64,000 bases of DNA from Candidatus Didemnitutus sp. (GCA_019634575.1 JAHCAY010000001.1:682001-746000), one strand, 5' to 3'. Positions 23,787 to 34,324 are shown, counted from the first letter of the stretch. Program-made: numbers and translations. Notes: generated by a model not told the origin, from the sequence alone.

Positions 23787-24257
23787 CTAGTTTTTCCGGC
23801 CGGCCGGCGCAGCCTTCTGCTCGGCCAAAACCTGCTGCAAGACAGCGAAATACGTCTCGTAGAAGCCATGCTCGCGCAGCGCGCGTTCGGTCGGTCCGCC
23901 GAGCCCCTGGGCCTCGACCTGCTCGGTCAGGCGCATGCTGACCTCGGATTGCGCGGGGCCGACGTCAGCGATCGTCACCTGCGCCACGAGCTGCCGCGAG
24001 TCGGCGAACGCCACGCTCGTGTTGATCCGGCTCGCGGCTTCGACGCGAAGGTCAGTGATCGACGAGCGCGTGAGATTGAAGTCGAGCCGCTTGAACGCCG
24101 CCTGCACCGCCGCGTAGACCGCGCGCGCCTCGCCGTCGACGACCTGCGTCTTCGGCGGCACCTCGGCAAAGCGGTCGCGCACGCGTGATTCGAGCGACTC
24201 GCAACCGGCGAGCAGACCGAGGAACGCGACGAGAACGAGAGCGAGCGGAGTTTTCAT
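23787..24257 (-). CDS. Small uncharacterised lipoprotein
   Basis: A 156-residue protein with a lipoprotein signal peptide (MKTPLALVLVAFLGLLAGC, Cys19). The mature part is one small mixed alpha/beta domain: VYAAVQAAFKRLDFNLTRSS and VAQVTIADVGPAQSEVSMRLTEQVEA suggest an antiparallel sheet with flanking helices, as in DUF3568-like small lipoproteins, although I cannot assign a family. It would be a substrate of the Lgt enzyme encoded at 5469-6299. It lies between the agmatine genes and rpsA on the same strand, 43 nt after the agmatine deiminase stop, so it may be the last gene of that transcript. Confidence 0.75.
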   Translation of the reverse strand: MKTPLALVLVAFLGLLAGCESLESRVRDRFAEVPPKTQVVDGEARAVYAAVQAAFKRLDFNLTRSSITDLRVEAASRINTSVAFADSRQLVAQVTIADVGPAQSEVSMRLTEQVEAQGLGGPTERALREHGFYETYFAVLQQVLAEQKAAPAGRKN

Positions 24258-24300
24258 GGAGTCGATTGGGACAAGTTCGTCGCGCCGTGGTGCCGCGCGC

Positions 24301-25431
24301 TCAGGCTACGGCGACCGGTTTTCCCGTGACAGGCTTGTCTGCGGTCGCCTTGGCGGCGGCGGGCTGCTGCTGCGACAGGCAGTGCAGCGTGCCGAGCCCC
24401 CAAATGATGTGGTAACAGTCGACGCCGATCGTCTGGCGACCCGGGAAACAGCTCGCGATGATCTCCAGTGCCTGCGCGTCGCGCACGCTCTGCCGGAACG
24501 TCGGGACGAGCACCGCACCGTTGATGATGAGAAAATTCGCGTAGCTCGCCGGCACGCGTCGGCGCTGGAACGCGAAGGGCTTCGGCATCGGCAGCTCGAC
24601 GATCGAGAACTTGCCGCCCGCCGGCGTGCGGAACGATTTCAGCCGCTCGAGATTCTCGGCGAGGATCGGGTGGTTCTTGTCGCGGTCGTTCGGCTCGACG
24701 CAGGTGATGAAGCCGTCGGACTTGTAGAAACGCGTGATGTCGTCGATGTGTCCATCGGTGTCGTCGCCGATGATGCCGTCGCCGACCCAAAGGATCTGCT
24801 TCACGCCGAGAAAATCCTTCAGGTTCTTCTCGATCTGCGTGCGCGAGAGGTGCGGGTTGCGGTTCTTGTTCAGGAGGCACTGCTCGCTCGTGAGCAACAG
24901 ACCTTCGCCGTTCACATCGATCGAACCGCCTTCGAGCACCATCTCATTTTCGAAGCGCCGCAACCCGAGCTTGGCGCCGATGCTCGACGGGATCTGGTTG
25001 TCGAGATCGTAGGGCGGGTATTTGCCGCCCCACGCGTTGTAGGTCCAATCGGTGAGCGCGACCTCGCCGGTCGCATCGTTCTTCACGAAAATCGGACCGT
25101 GATCGCGGCACCATGCGTCATTCGTCGGGTGATCGTAGAACGTGACGCGCGAGAGATCGGCGCCGGCCTTCTCGCAGAAACGTCGCGCGCGCTTGTGCAG
25201 GTGTGCGGCGGCGTTGATGCGCACCTCCTCGAAACGGCTGATCTGCGTGACGAATCGCGCGAAGGCATACGGCACCGGGCGAAACTGGCGCGGCCAGGAA
25301 TCGTAGTTGTGCGGCCACGAAAGCCAGATGGCGTCCTGCGGCTCCCACTCCGCCGGCATGCGAAAGCCGAGCGAAGCCGGCGTTTCGATCTTCGGTTTTG
25401 GATCTGTTTTCTTGGATTTCTTGGCGGGCAT
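24301..25431 (-). CDS. Agmatine deiminase
   Basis: A 376-residue member of the peptidyl-arginine-deiminase-like guanidine-modifying family. It converts agmatine to N-carbamoylputrescine and ammonia. Visible motifs are MPAEWEPQDAIWLSWPHN, DDIWCRDHGP-like sequence (NDAWCRDHGPIFV), EGGSIDVNGEGLLL, GDDTDGHIDDITRF, and the C-terminal nucleophile in WGLGTLHCLSQQQP (Cys351). The ATG at 25431 is preferred to a TTG six codons upstream. The N-carbamoylputrescine amidohydrolase gene lies 70 nt upstream on the same strand, so the two encode the two-step agmatine-to-putrescine route (aguA-aguB in other bacteria). Confidence 0.95.
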   Translation of the reverse strand: MPAKKSKKTDPKPKIETPASLGFRMPAEWEPQDAIWLSWPHNYDSWPRQFRPVPYAFARFVTQISRFEEVRINAAAHLHKRARRFCEKAGADLSRVTFYDHPTNDAWCRDHGPIFVKNDATGEVALTDWTYNAWGGKYPPYDLDNQIPSSIGAKLGLRRFENEMVLEGGSIDVNGEGLLLTSEQCLLNKNRNPHLSRTQIEKNLKDFLGVKQILWVGDGIIGDDTDGHIDDITRFYKSDGFITCVEPNDRDKNHPILAENLERLKSFRTPAGGKFSIVELPMPKPFAFQRRRVPASYANFLIINGAVLVPTFRQSVRDAQALEIIASCFPGRQTIGVDCYHIIWGLGTLHCLSQQQPAAAKATADKPVTGKPVAVA

Positions 25432-25501
25432 CGGGCGAGGGCGCGGCAAAATCCGCGCGCGTTCGTCAGGGGCGGAAGGGTTCGGTTGGCGACGGCGTTC
25501 C

Positions 25502-26377
<876 letters not shown>

Positions 26378-26594
26378 CGCAAAAAATTTCGAGTGGCGGC
26401 GTGTGCCGATGATTGCGCGGAGGGAACGGTCCGCACCGCCCGAACACAAGTAAACTCTGCGCGGAAATGCGCAACTTTCCCCGTGACGAACAAGGTTTTG
26501 ACAAGTCACCGTGCAATTGTAAAAGGCTTCCCCAGCCGGTGCTGTCCACGCCGGACATCCCTACCCGCCGGCCCGCAACCTGTCACCTCACACC

Positions 26595-27329
26595 ATGTGC
26601 GCTGCTCCCCGTCCCCTGATCGTCGTCGTCGAAGATGAAAAAGAGCTCTGCTCGCTGATCTGCCAGCACCTCGAAGACGCGGGCATGCAAACCCAGCCCT
26701 ACGACCGCGCCACCCCCGCGCTGCGCTTCCTCGAGCGCAACTTCGCCAACCTGCTCCTCCTCGATCTCAATCTGCCCGACACGACCGGCTTCGATCTGCT
26801 CTCCACGCTCAAGCAGCACGACATCCACGTCCCCACGATTTTCCTCACCGGCAGCGCCGCCGAAGCCGACAAGGTCAAAGGCCTCAACATGGGCGGCGAC
26901 GACTACGTCACCAAGCCTTTCAGCTACGCCGAACTCGTCGCACGCATCAACGCCGTGCTCCGCCGCGCGGAATCGAAGACCGACTTCAACCTCACCAAGA
27001 ACGTCAAGACGGTCGACCAGCCCTTCGAGTTCCTCGGCGCCAAGGTCCACCCCGACCGCCTCGAAATCGAATTCCCCAACAACGTCGCGCACAAGATCGG
27101 CCGCAAGGAACTCGGCATCCTCGCCTACCTCAACACGCACCGCCACGTCGTCATCACGCGCAAGGAGCTGATCCACTCCGTGTGGGGCATCCACGCCGAC
27201 GTCCGCAGCCGCTCCCTCGACCAATACATCGTGAAAGTCCGCGCCGCCTTCGCGAAAAACGGCCTGACACTCGACAGCTTCAAGACCGTCCACGGCATCG
27301 GCTACATCTTCGAGCCACCGGCCGCTTGA
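26595..27329 (+). CDS. OmpR/PhoB-family response regulator
   Basis: A 244-residue two-domain regulator. The receiver domain has the acidic pocket VVEDEKE, phospho-acceptor Asp57 (LLLLDLNLPDTTG), the conserved Thr in FLTGSAAEADK and Lys in YVTKPFSY. A linker leads to a winged-helix output domain (IGRKELGILAYLNTHRHVVITRKELIHSVWGI ... SRSLDQYIVKVRAAF ... VHGIGYIFE). No histidine kinase gene is adjacent, so it is an orphan here. It ends at a clear terminator. Confidence 0.94.
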   Translation: MCAAPRPLIVVVEDEKELCSLICQHLEDAGMQTQPYDRATPALRFLERNFANLLLLDLNLPDTTGFDLLSTLKQHDIHVPTIFLTGSAAEADKVKGLNMGGDDYVTKPFSYAELVARINAVLRRAESKTDFNLTKNVKTVDQPFEFLGAKVHPDRLEIEFPNNVAHKIGRKELGILAYLNTHRHVVITRKELIHSVWGIHADVRSRSLDQYIVKVRAAFAKNGLTLDSFKTVHGIGYIFEPPAA

Positions 27330-27380
27330 GGCGCGCACGCGCTTCACGCAAGTTGAAGTTGGAAGTTGAAGTTCAAGTAT

Positions 27381-27404
27381 GGCCGGTCTCCGACCGGCCT
27401 TTTT
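27381..27404 (+). terminator. Rho-independent terminator after the response regulator
   Basis: GGCCGGTC (27381-27388) pairs with GACCGGCC (27392-27399) around a three-base loop, followed by five Ts. Directly upstream, at 27350-27377, lies a run of AGTTGA-like heptads. Confidence 0.9.
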
Positions 27405-27455
27405 CATGCGCGAGCTTGGCGTGCGAATCTGCCACCGCCGCGCTAGGCCGCCTGT

Positions 27456-27624
27456 TTTCACCACGGATTGCACGGATATTCACGGATGGAAGCATACAGT
27501 TCGCGCCTCGCGGTGAAATCATGTGCCGCGCCGGCCGACGCCCACGAACCGAACGGACGCCGCAAGATCGCGCCCCATCACACGCAACGTGATCCGTGCC
27601 ATCCGTGTTATCCGTGGTTAAACA
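27456..27624. repeat. MITE-like element with CACGGAT inverted repeats
   Basis: The left end (27460-27489) has three CACGGAT units and the right end (27591-27624) has three ATCCGTG units in inverted orientation, about 100 bp apart. The interior has no gene. It fills most of the 357-bp spacer between the response regulator and the exonuclease gene. Confidence 0.7.
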
Positions 27625-27686
27625 CAACGTCCGTTCGCGGCACGCGCTGAACTCGCGATTCGACACACACCGACTTCAGCCGCCCC

Positions 27687-28571
27687 TCAGAACAACTCCT
27701 GCTGTCCCGTGTAGCGCTTCTGCGCTTCCGCCAGCGTCGAGCGCATTTCCATCGATTCGAGCAGCGGAAGCAGCTTCGCGGTGTCTGGCTCGCCCGGCTC
27801 CACCCACGGCATCGGCGAACTCGTGCGCAGCGTCGTCAGCTTCAGATTCCGCCGCAAATCCTCCGCGCGCGCCGCGACTTGCTCGCGGAACCGTTCCGGC
27901 TTCAGCGTCGTCGCCGCCGCGATCAGTCCTTCAAGCGAGCCGTGCTCCTCCAGCCACTTCGTCGCCGTCTTCGGTCCGCAGCCGTCGATGCCAGGAATGT
28001 TGTCCGACACGTCGCCGACGATCGCGAGATACTCCGCGATCTTCGCCGGCGGCACGCCGAACTTCTCCACCACCCCGGCCGCGTCGAGCACGCGCCAGCC
28101 GAGCTTCGGGTTCGCCGTCGGCGGAGGCAGCAGGATCTTGATCCGCTCGTTCACGCACTGCGCGAAATCCTTGTCGGCGCTCACGATCAACACCTCGTGC
28201 CCGGCCGCCGCCAGCACGTGCGCCTGCGACGCCAGCAAGTCGTCCGACTCCACGCCGTCGAGTTCGATGCCGACCAAGCCCATCGCGCGCGTGATCTCCT
28301 TGATCACCGGAATCTGCCTCTCGAGCGGCTCCGGCGTCTCCTTGCGGTGCGCCTTGTATTCCGGATGCAGCGCCAGCCGGTCCTGCGCGCCGCCGAGATC
28401 GAAGAAACACAGCGTGAAGTCCGGCTTCTCCTGATCCTGCAGGCGCCAGATGCTCTTCACCCAGCCGTGCAACGCGCCCGTCGGAAACCCGTCCGCACGT
28501 GTCAGCTCCGGCATCCCGTAGAACGCGCGGAATGCGAGGTTGTAGCCATCCAGCAGCAGCCATTTCGCCAT
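27687..28571 (-). CDS. 5'-3' exonuclease / flap endonuclease (Pol I N-terminal domain type)
   Basis: A 294-residue stand-alone relative of the 5' nuclease domain of DNA polymerase I. Motifs include LLLDGYNLAFRAFYGMPELTRADGFPTGALHGW, DLGGAQDRLALHPEYKAHRKETPEPL, ELDGVESDDLLASQAH, VLIVSADKDFAQCV and the helix-hairpin-helix region VGDVSDNIPGIDGCGPKTATKWL, which supply the metal-binding acidic residues. It is expected to act on flaps during Okazaki-fragment processing or repair. The ATG at 28571 (MAKWLLLDGYN) is the family start. The upstream 290 nt hold no recognisable gene. Confidence 0.93.
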   Translation of the reverse strand: MAKWLLLDGYNLAFRAFYGMPELTRADGFPTGALHGWVKSIWRLQDQEKPDFTLCFFDLGGAQDRLALHPEYKAHRKETPEPLERQIPVIKEITRAMGLVGIELDGVESDDLLASQAHVLAAAGHEVLIVSADKDFAQCVNERIKILLPPPTANPKLGWRVLDAAGVVEKFGVPPAKIAEYLAIVGDVSDNIPGIDGCGPKTATKWLEEHGSLEGLIAAATTLKPERFREQVAARAEDLRRNLKLTTLRTSSPMPWVEPGEPDTAKLLPLLESMEMRSTLAEAQKRYTGQQELF

Positions 28572-28861
28572 GCGACAACTGCTGTCGGCGTCGCCCGGTA
28601 AATTCAAGAGGTATCCACCGCGCGCGCTCTGAGCGGCATCCCTCACTCGGTTATCAATTTTCCGCAAAAAAACGACGGCGGAAACCAAGCACTGGCGGAG
28701 ATTTCAAATCCGGCTGTCTTGCTTCACGTCACACGCCATCACGGCAGTCCGTGCCTGGTGCGTGATCGGTCACCTCCCGTTCTTTTCGGCTCCGCCGAAA
28801 CAACCAAAACCCACGCGCGCGCGGCGACACGGCTTCGCGCGCCAAAACTGAGATACCGACC

Positions 28862-30595
28862 ATGCATCCATCGATACCATCCTCCGATCAAAACGTCCCG
28901 GCCTCCGCATCACCCGCTCCGCAGCCAACCGGTGAGCCGGCCTTCCCGTCCCGCCGCGACTCGCTGCGTCTCATGGGCGCTGGCGCCGCGCTCCTCGGGC
29001 TGACGGCCTTCGGCAACCGCGCCGCCGCCGCCGGTCCGGCCGGCGGTTCGCTCCTCGAGTTCGCCGCGACCGCGCTCACCATGGCGAGTATGCGCGCGCT
29101 CAGCCCCACCGGTTGGGATGACGGCGCCATTGTGGTGCTCGAAGGCTATTTCTTCCGTGGCGACGGTGGCGGCGGACTCTTCGCGTGGCACGCCACTGAC
29201 ACCACCACCGACAATTCCGGGACGATCATACAACTCAACGGCCAATCGACCGGCCGGCTCTGGCGCATCGGGCCCGGCACAACCTACAACGAAATCTCCA
29301 CGACGCTCGACGTGCGCTGGTTCGGGGCCATCCCCGACTACGCCTCGAACGTCACTCCCTACCTCGCCGCCGCCGCGGCCGCATTGCCGACCAATGGATT
29401 CGGCACGCTCTACTTCCCTGCCGGCGTCTATGTTTTCGGCAGCAAACTCGCCCTCGCCGCCAACGCTCCCGGCAACCTCACGCTGAAAGGCGACGGTCCG
29501 TCCTCGACGATCTTCTACAACGTCATGTCGAACTCCGGCATGATCGAGATCGCCGGCAACACCGGCCTGCATGACATCGGCTTCATCAACGGCAACGGCT
29601 CGCCGAACGCCAACGACTGCGTCTTCCTCCGCGACGGCAATCTCCGCGCCACCAACCTGCACTTCAGCGCCTTCACCAACGACGCGTGCCTGCATCTGCG
29701 CAACGGCTTCGCCCAGATCAGCGGCGTCGTCACCACCAACCTCGACGGCTGCCAGCTGCTCGTCGAGAGTTGCGGCGGCCGCGTGAGCAACTGCTTCTTC
29801 AGCGCCGGCAACGGCGCCGGCAAGACCGTCCGCCCCTGCTGCATCGTGCAGGCCAACCCGAGCGGCGGCGCGCAGACCTCGCTGCACATCGACAGTTGCA
29901 GCTTCAAGGGTCAGGGGCCGTTCCCGACCTACGACGGCGGAGGCACCGCCTCCACCATCGTCCTGTCTTCCCGCTACGGTCCGGTCCACGAAGGTCTCAT
30001 CACCAACGTATTCATCGACACCACCTCGAGCATCGGCACCCAACAGGACACCATCGGACTCCTCGCCGAAGGACGCAGCAACGGCTCCTCGGACGTCTCC
30101 GGCTGGACCGTCAGCAACTTCTACGTCAACGGCTGTCAGGACGCGATTCGCCTCCACGGCCGTGACCTCGGCTCCGGCAAGAACGTCTCGTCGTTCACCA
30201 TCTCGAACATCTACTCCGTCGGCGGCAACGTCGGCACGACCACCGGCGTGCACGCCAACTTCATCGACTGCTGCGCCGTCACACTGACGGGACTGCATTG
30301 CGCGGACGGCTCGGGCCTGACCGACGCGGTCCACATCTACTGCCTCGAAAACAACTACTGCGACACGTTCACCATCTCGGGCGTGACTTCCGGCGCGCCC
30401 GCGTATCCGCCCAACCGCACGGTGGTCGTCTGCCACGGCAACGTCCGCAATGTCTTCAGCATTCACCACGCCGCGAATTCCGGCACGCCTTACGGCGTGC
30501 AAGGCGGCGCGAGTAAGGGCAACGGCCTCCTCTTCCTCTGGCCCAACGGCAGCGGCGGCCTGAATTGCTCCGGCTCGCTCGCCCAAAACGTCTGA
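28862..30595 (+). CDS. Tat-exported parallel beta-helix protein (pectate lyase_3-like)
   Basis: A 577-residue protein. After about 30 residues it has a twin-arginine signal (SRRDSLRLMGAGAALLGLTAFG ... AAAAG), so it is exported folded. The mature part begins with a small domain (WDDGAIVVLEGYFFRGDGGGGLFAW) and then DVRWFGAIPDYASNVTPYLAAAAAALPTNGFGTLYFPAGVYVFGS, the opening of pectate-lyase-superfamily beta-helices also seen in phage tailspikes. Repeating strands with Asn/Gly turns follow to the C-terminus. It could bind or cleave a polysaccharide; catalytic residues cannot be assigned. It stands alone on the plus strand, convergent with the pilus operon. Confidence 0.8.
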   Translation: MHPSIPSSDQNVPASASPAPQPTGEPAFPSRRDSLRLMGAGAALLGLTAFGNRAAAAGPAGGSLLEFAATALTMASMRALSPTGWDDGAIVVLEGYFFRGDGGGGLFAWHATDTTTDNSGTIIQLNGQSTGRLWRIGPGTTYNEISTTLDVRWFGAIPDYASNVTPYLAAAAAALPTNGFGTLYFPAGVYVFGSKLALAANAPGNLTLKGDGPSSTIFYNVMSNSGMIEIAGNTGLHDIGFINGNGSPNANDCVFLRDGNLRATNLHFSAFTNDACLHLRNGFAQISGVVTTNLDGCQLLVESCGGRVSNCFFSAGNGAGKTVRPCCIVQANPSGGAQTSLHIDSCSFKGQGPFPTYDGGGTASTIVLSSRYGPVHEGLITNVFIDTTSSIGTQQDTIGLLAEGRSNGSSDVSGWTVSNFYVNGCQDAIRLHGRDLGSGKNVSSFTISNIYSVGGNVGTTTGVHANFIDCCAVTLTGLHCADGSGLTDAVHIYCLENNYCDTFTISGVTSGAPAYPPNRTVVVCHGNVRNVFSIHHAANSGTPYGVQGGASKGNGLLFLWPNGSGGLNCSGSLAQNV

Positions 30596-30693
30596 TCCGC
30601 GCGCGCCCCGCGCTCGCACACGCCGGACCGGACTTCGCCGCGCACACGATTACCGACGCGCTCGAAACCGGTCCGGCCCCGCACGGGCTGGCG

Positions 30694-33390
30694 TTACTTC
30701 TTCGCCTCGCGGCCGGCGGCGCCGGCGGGCGTGACGATGGTCGGGTTCTGGAAAATCGTCCCGACCGGCGCGCCGCGCACGGCTTGCTTCTTCAACGAGC
30801 CGCCGGGGCTGACCAGATTCGCCGTCACGAAGATGAGCAGATTGCGCTTCTGCGCGCTCTCGCCGTTGCTGCGGAACAGTCGCCCGAGCACCGGCAGGTT
30901 GCCGATCACCGGCACCTTGTCGTTCGTCTTGCGCGTGTCCTCGCGCGTGAGCCCGCCCATGACGAGCGTCGCGCCGTCCCAGATCGTCACCTTGGTCGTC
31001 AACTCGCGCACGGCGAAGATCGGCTGATAAAAACCCGACGGCACCGTCACGGTCGTGCTGCCCGACACCGCGACGCTCTGGCCGCCGTATTCGACGAAGC
31101 CTTCGAACTCCGTCACCTTCGGATTCAGGTCGAGGCTGATGCTGTAGTCGTCCTCTTCGACCGTCGGCGTCACCTTCAGCTCCACGCCGATGTTGCGCGT
31201 CGTGAATTCCTGCGGCGTGCCCGCCGTGATCGTCACGCCCGCCGAGCCGCCACCGCTCGCACTACCGGTGCCGACCTGACTCTGCACCTGACCATACGAC
31301 TGCGGATAGCGCAGTTCCTGCGCGACCGTGATCGTCGCGGGATTGCCAGAGAGCACCGTGAGCTTCGGCGCACTGAGGAGTTCCGTGCCGCTGCGCTGGG
31401 AGAGCGCGCGGATGACGGCGTTCACATTGAATTCACCGAGGATACCGGTGATCGCGGCAAGTGCGTTCGCGCCTTTGCCTAGATTGTTCGTCCCGGGGAT
31501 AGCGGGCGCGCCATTTTGAATCGGCAAGTTGATACCGTCGGTTGGCTCGCTGATGAGCGTGTCACCGTCGTCGAATACACCGTTGGCGTTGTTGTCGCGG
31601 TAGACTCCGGGAGAAGACGGTCGTGAAATCTGCCCCTGCGTTGTGCTCACACTATTAGTGAAGGCACTCTCGAGCGACCGATTGCTCGTCGTGTAGTTCG
31701 TCACGCTTGCCCCGCTGTGCTGTGTCGCCTTTTTGCCGATGTTCCAGTTAACGCCGAGTTCCTCGAGCGCGCCGTCCTGCACTTCCATGAACTTCGCCTC
31801 GATCTCGACCTGCCGCACGTCGCTGTAGCGCGCGAGGATGTTGCGGATGCGCTCCAGATTGCGGCCGGTCTGCGTCACGATCAGCTGCGAACCGTCGAAC
31901 GCGAGCGTGCTGCCCGGCGTGCCTTCGAAACTCACGCCGGCGAGTTGGAGGAAATTGCGGATCGACTGTCCCTCGCCTTCCACGTTGCTCGAAGAAGACG
32001 TGGCGGCGGTCTTCGCGCCGCCCGCGAGCGGATCGCTGCCGCCGCCGCCGTTCACCTCGCCGCCGCGGCCTGTCATGCGCAGCACCGTCGAGCGCGACAC
32101 GGGGAAAAACTGCGTGTCGAGCGTCGTCTGCTCGCCGCCGGAACGCACGATGACGGCGTCGGCCTGCACCTCGTATTGGTAGCCGACCGACTGCGTCACG
32201 AGGTCGAGCACGCGCTTCAACGAGAGGTTGCGCAGGTTGATGTTGTTCACGACCGGGTTCGCGCCGGTCGGGTCGAGCAACACGATGTTCACGCCCTTCG
32301 GTGCCGTGCCGCTCTGGTCGAATTCCTCGGACACGACGCTGAGCGTCGTCATCACGCGGCCGAGCTCCATGCCGCTGAAATTCACGCTTGGGAGCACGAT
32401 CTTGTTCAGCTTCTCGAGCAATGGCGACGGTCCGTCGCCGAGCGCGGCGCCCGGTGGCGGCTCCTTGTAGACACCCGGGCGCTGCCACGCGCGCGCGACT
32501 TCGTTGAGCAACTGCGCGCTAGTCTGGGTGCGGTCGACGTTGCGGTCAACCGTGTCGGCGGCGATGCGGCGCATGAAATTTTCGGCGTCGGCGTTGCCCG
32601 GCTCCAACTCGAGCACGCGGGCGAAGGTCTGCGCGGCGGCGGACGGGTCGCCGGCCAGATATTGGCTGCGCCCGCGTTTGACGAGGGCCTGCACTTCGGT
32701 GTCGGGCACGGGCTCCGCAGCCGGCGCGGACGCGACCACGACCTTTTTCGCCGCCTTGCGCGGCGTGGGCGCCGGCTCGGGTGCGGGGGTCTCCGGTTGG
32801 GCGGGCTCACTCTTCGGTGCGGCAGCGGTGACCGGCTTTTTCGCCGCGGCGGCCGCGACGGCAGCGAGATGCTCGTCGCGCGCGCGGGTGATCTCCGCGC
32901 CCGCCACGTCGATCTCGGTGAGCGTGGCCTGCGTGGCGGGATTTTCCGCGAGGGAACGGCGCGCTTGCGCGAGCTTGTCGAGGGCCGCGCTGAATTGCTG
33001 GTCGGTGGCAAGCCCGCGGGCGACTCGGACGCTCTCGTGTGCGGCGGCAAGGGTTTGGTCGAGTTTCTTCTCTTCCTCGGCGGCAAGCAGTTCGGCCTCG
33101 TTCGGGGGCGTCACCACGCCGCCGCTGACCATGACTTTCGTTTCCGCCACCTGGCCGAGAGTGGCGAGCAGGCGCGTGACGGTCGCGTCGCCGGGCGTGA
33201 GTTTGGCCAGCTCCTCAAGCTTGGCGCGCGCCTCGGCGATGTTGCCGCTGTCGCGGGCGCGGAGCGCATCGGAAAGAAGGCGGATCTTGGTCTCCGAAGC
33301 GTCGGGCTTCGTGTCGGACTGGCGGGCGATGAGACCTCCGCCGGCCAGGAGGGCGACGGCGGCGAACAGGACGAGGAAACGGCGGGGCAT
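30694..33390 (-). CDS. Type IV pilus secretin (PilQ-like; Akkermansia Amuc_1098 type)
   Basis: An 898-residue outer-membrane secretin. After a signal peptide (FLVLFAAVALLAGG) come a helical region with TPR-like repeats (about 30-270, e.g. YLAGDPSAAAQTFARVLELEPGNADAENFMRRI), a secretin/TonB short N-terminal domain (NINLRNLSLKRVLDLVTQSVGYQYEVQADAVIV), an N1/KH-type domain (LAFDGSQLIVTQTGRNLERIRNILARYS, VEIEAKFMEVQDGALEELGVNW) and the secretin barrel (LSAPKLTVLSGNPATITVAQELRYP, VTIWDGATLVMGGL). It is the last gene of a four-gene operon with the order found in Akkermansia. It forms the gated pore for the pilus or a related secretion system. Confidence 0.9.
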   Translation of the reverse strand: MPRRFLVLFAAVALLAGGGLIARQSDTKPDASETKIRLLSDALRARDSGNIAEARAKLEELAKLTPGDATVTRLLATLGQVAETKVMVSGGVVTPPNEAELLAAEEEKKLDQTLAAAHESVRVARGLATDQQFSAALDKLAQARRSLAENPATQATLTEIDVAGAEITRARDEHLAAVAAAAAKKPVTAAAPKSEPAQPETPAPEPAPTPRKAAKKVVVASAPAAEPVPDTEVQALVKRGRSQYLAGDPSAAAQTFARVLELEPGNADAENFMRRIAADTVDRNVDRTQTSAQLLNEVARAWQRPGVYKEPPPGAALGDGPSPLLEKLNKIVLPSVNFSGMELGRVMTTLSVVSEEFDQSGTAPKGVNIVLLDPTGANPVVNNINLRNLSLKRVLDLVTQSVGYQYEVQADAVIVRSGGEQTTLDTQFFPVSRSTVLRMTGRGGEVNGGGGSDPLAGGAKTAATSSSSNVEGEGQSIRNFLQLAGVSFEGTPGSTLAFDGSQLIVTQTGRNLERIRNILARYSDVRQVEIEAKFMEVQDGALEELGVNWNIGKKATQHSGASVTNYTTSNRSLESAFTNSVSTTQGQISRPSSPGVYRDNNANGVFDDGDTLISEPTDGINLPIQNGAPAIPGTNNLGKGANALAAITGILGEFNVNAVIRALSQRSGTELLSAPKLTVLSGNPATITVAQELRYPQSYGQVQSQVGTGSASGGGSAGVTITAGTPQEFTTRNIGVELKVTPTVEEDDYSISLDLNPKVTEFEGFVEYGGQSVAVSGSTTVTVPSGFYQPIFAVRELTTKVTIWDGATLVMGGLTREDTRKTNDKVPVIGNLPVLGRLFRSNGESAQKRNLLIFVTANLVSPGGSLKKQAVRGAPVGTIFQNPTIVTPAGAAGREAKK

Positions 33391-33397
33391 GCGAAAA

Positions 33398-34324
33398 TCA
33401 GGGACGGGCGGCCTCGGCGACGCCGGGCTGGGCGGTGCCGCGGAAACGTTGCGCGGTCGCGGCGGGGCTGGGCGTCTTGGCGGTCGCTTCGGGCTTCAGG
33501 ACGCGCGTCTCGGGGTAAGGCAGACCGGCGGTTTGCTTGGCGACGACGACTTCCGGTGGATCGAGCTGGATGTGTTCGATGCGGAACGTCGCGTCATCCT
33601 GCTGGAACGTGTCGCCCACGTGCAGTGTGCGCGGCTTCGCCTTCGCGTCGGTCACGGCGCGGAGCACCGCCAGCGGCGTGTCGGTGAGCTTCGGGCCGCG
33701 CGTATCGAGCGTGACCTCCGCGCCCGTCCGCTCGTCGCGCAGCGTGGCCACGCCCGCGACGTCGTAGACAGGCTGCTCGGCGCCGGGGGCGAGGTTCACC
33801 TTGCGCACCTCGAACGATTTCAAGGCGAGTCCCAGCTGCTCGAAACGGCTGCCCGTGCGCGCGAGGAGCGTCTCCGGCGTCTGCTGGCTGACGAACGCCG
33901 CGACGATGTCGCCCGGCGCGCCGACGTAGCCGACCAGTTGCAGGCGGAACGGCTCGCGCTTCACCGCGAGCAGCTCGAGGCCGAACGGCAGGTTGTTTTT
34001 CTCCGCGAGATAGCTCGGCGGCGTCACGGTGAACGCCCGCGCCGTCGCGTGGTAATAGATCACCGGCGGGGTGAAGAGCTCGTAGATCCAGTCGCCGCCC
34101 GAGGACTGGGCCGCCGGCTTGCGCCACGCGGCCGGCACCGCGTCGAGCGCGGGCAACGCCGCGGTCGCATACGGTGCATCGATGAGATCCGTGCCCACGC
34201 GCTCGACCCGCAGGCGGCGCAAGGTGGGCTGCTGCTGCCACCACCACGCCGCCGAACCGAGGACGCCGGCGAGAGCCAGCAACGCGAGCGATTTTTCGAA
34301 CGAGACGAAGCGGGGCAAAGTCAT
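33398..34324 (-). CDS. Pilus-operon protein (Amuc_1099-like, uncharacterised)
   Basis: A 308-residue protein with an N-terminal membrane anchor (SLALLALAGVLGSAAWWW) and a large periplasmic part that has no clear known domain. It repeats segments of about 90 residues with similar wording (FRLQLVGYVGAPGDIVAAFVSQQT; RTLHVGDTFQQDDATFRIEHIQLDPPEVVVAKQ). The second is like the PilP/GspC homology region, where a small beta-barrel contacts the secretin. Its start overlaps the upstream PilO-like gene by 4 nt (ATGA), and the secretin gene follows 7 nt on. The position matches Amuc_1099 of Akkermansia; the homology is inferred from gene order. Confidence 0.75.
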   Translation of the reverse strand: MTLPRFVSFEKSLALLALAGVLGSAAWWWQQQPTLRRLRVERVGTDLIDAPYATAALPALDAVPAAWRKPAAQSSGGDWIYELFTPPVIYYHATARAFTVTPPSYLAEKNNLPFGLELLAVKREPFRLQLVGYVGAPGDIVAAFVSQQTPETLLARTGSRFEQLGLALKSFEVRKVNLAPGAEQPVYDVAGVATLRDERTGAEVTLDTRGPKLTDTPLAVLRAVTDAKAKPRTLHVGDTFQQDDATFRIEHIQLDPPEVVVAKQTAGLPYPETRVLKPEATAKTPSPAATAQRFRGTAQPGVAEAARP

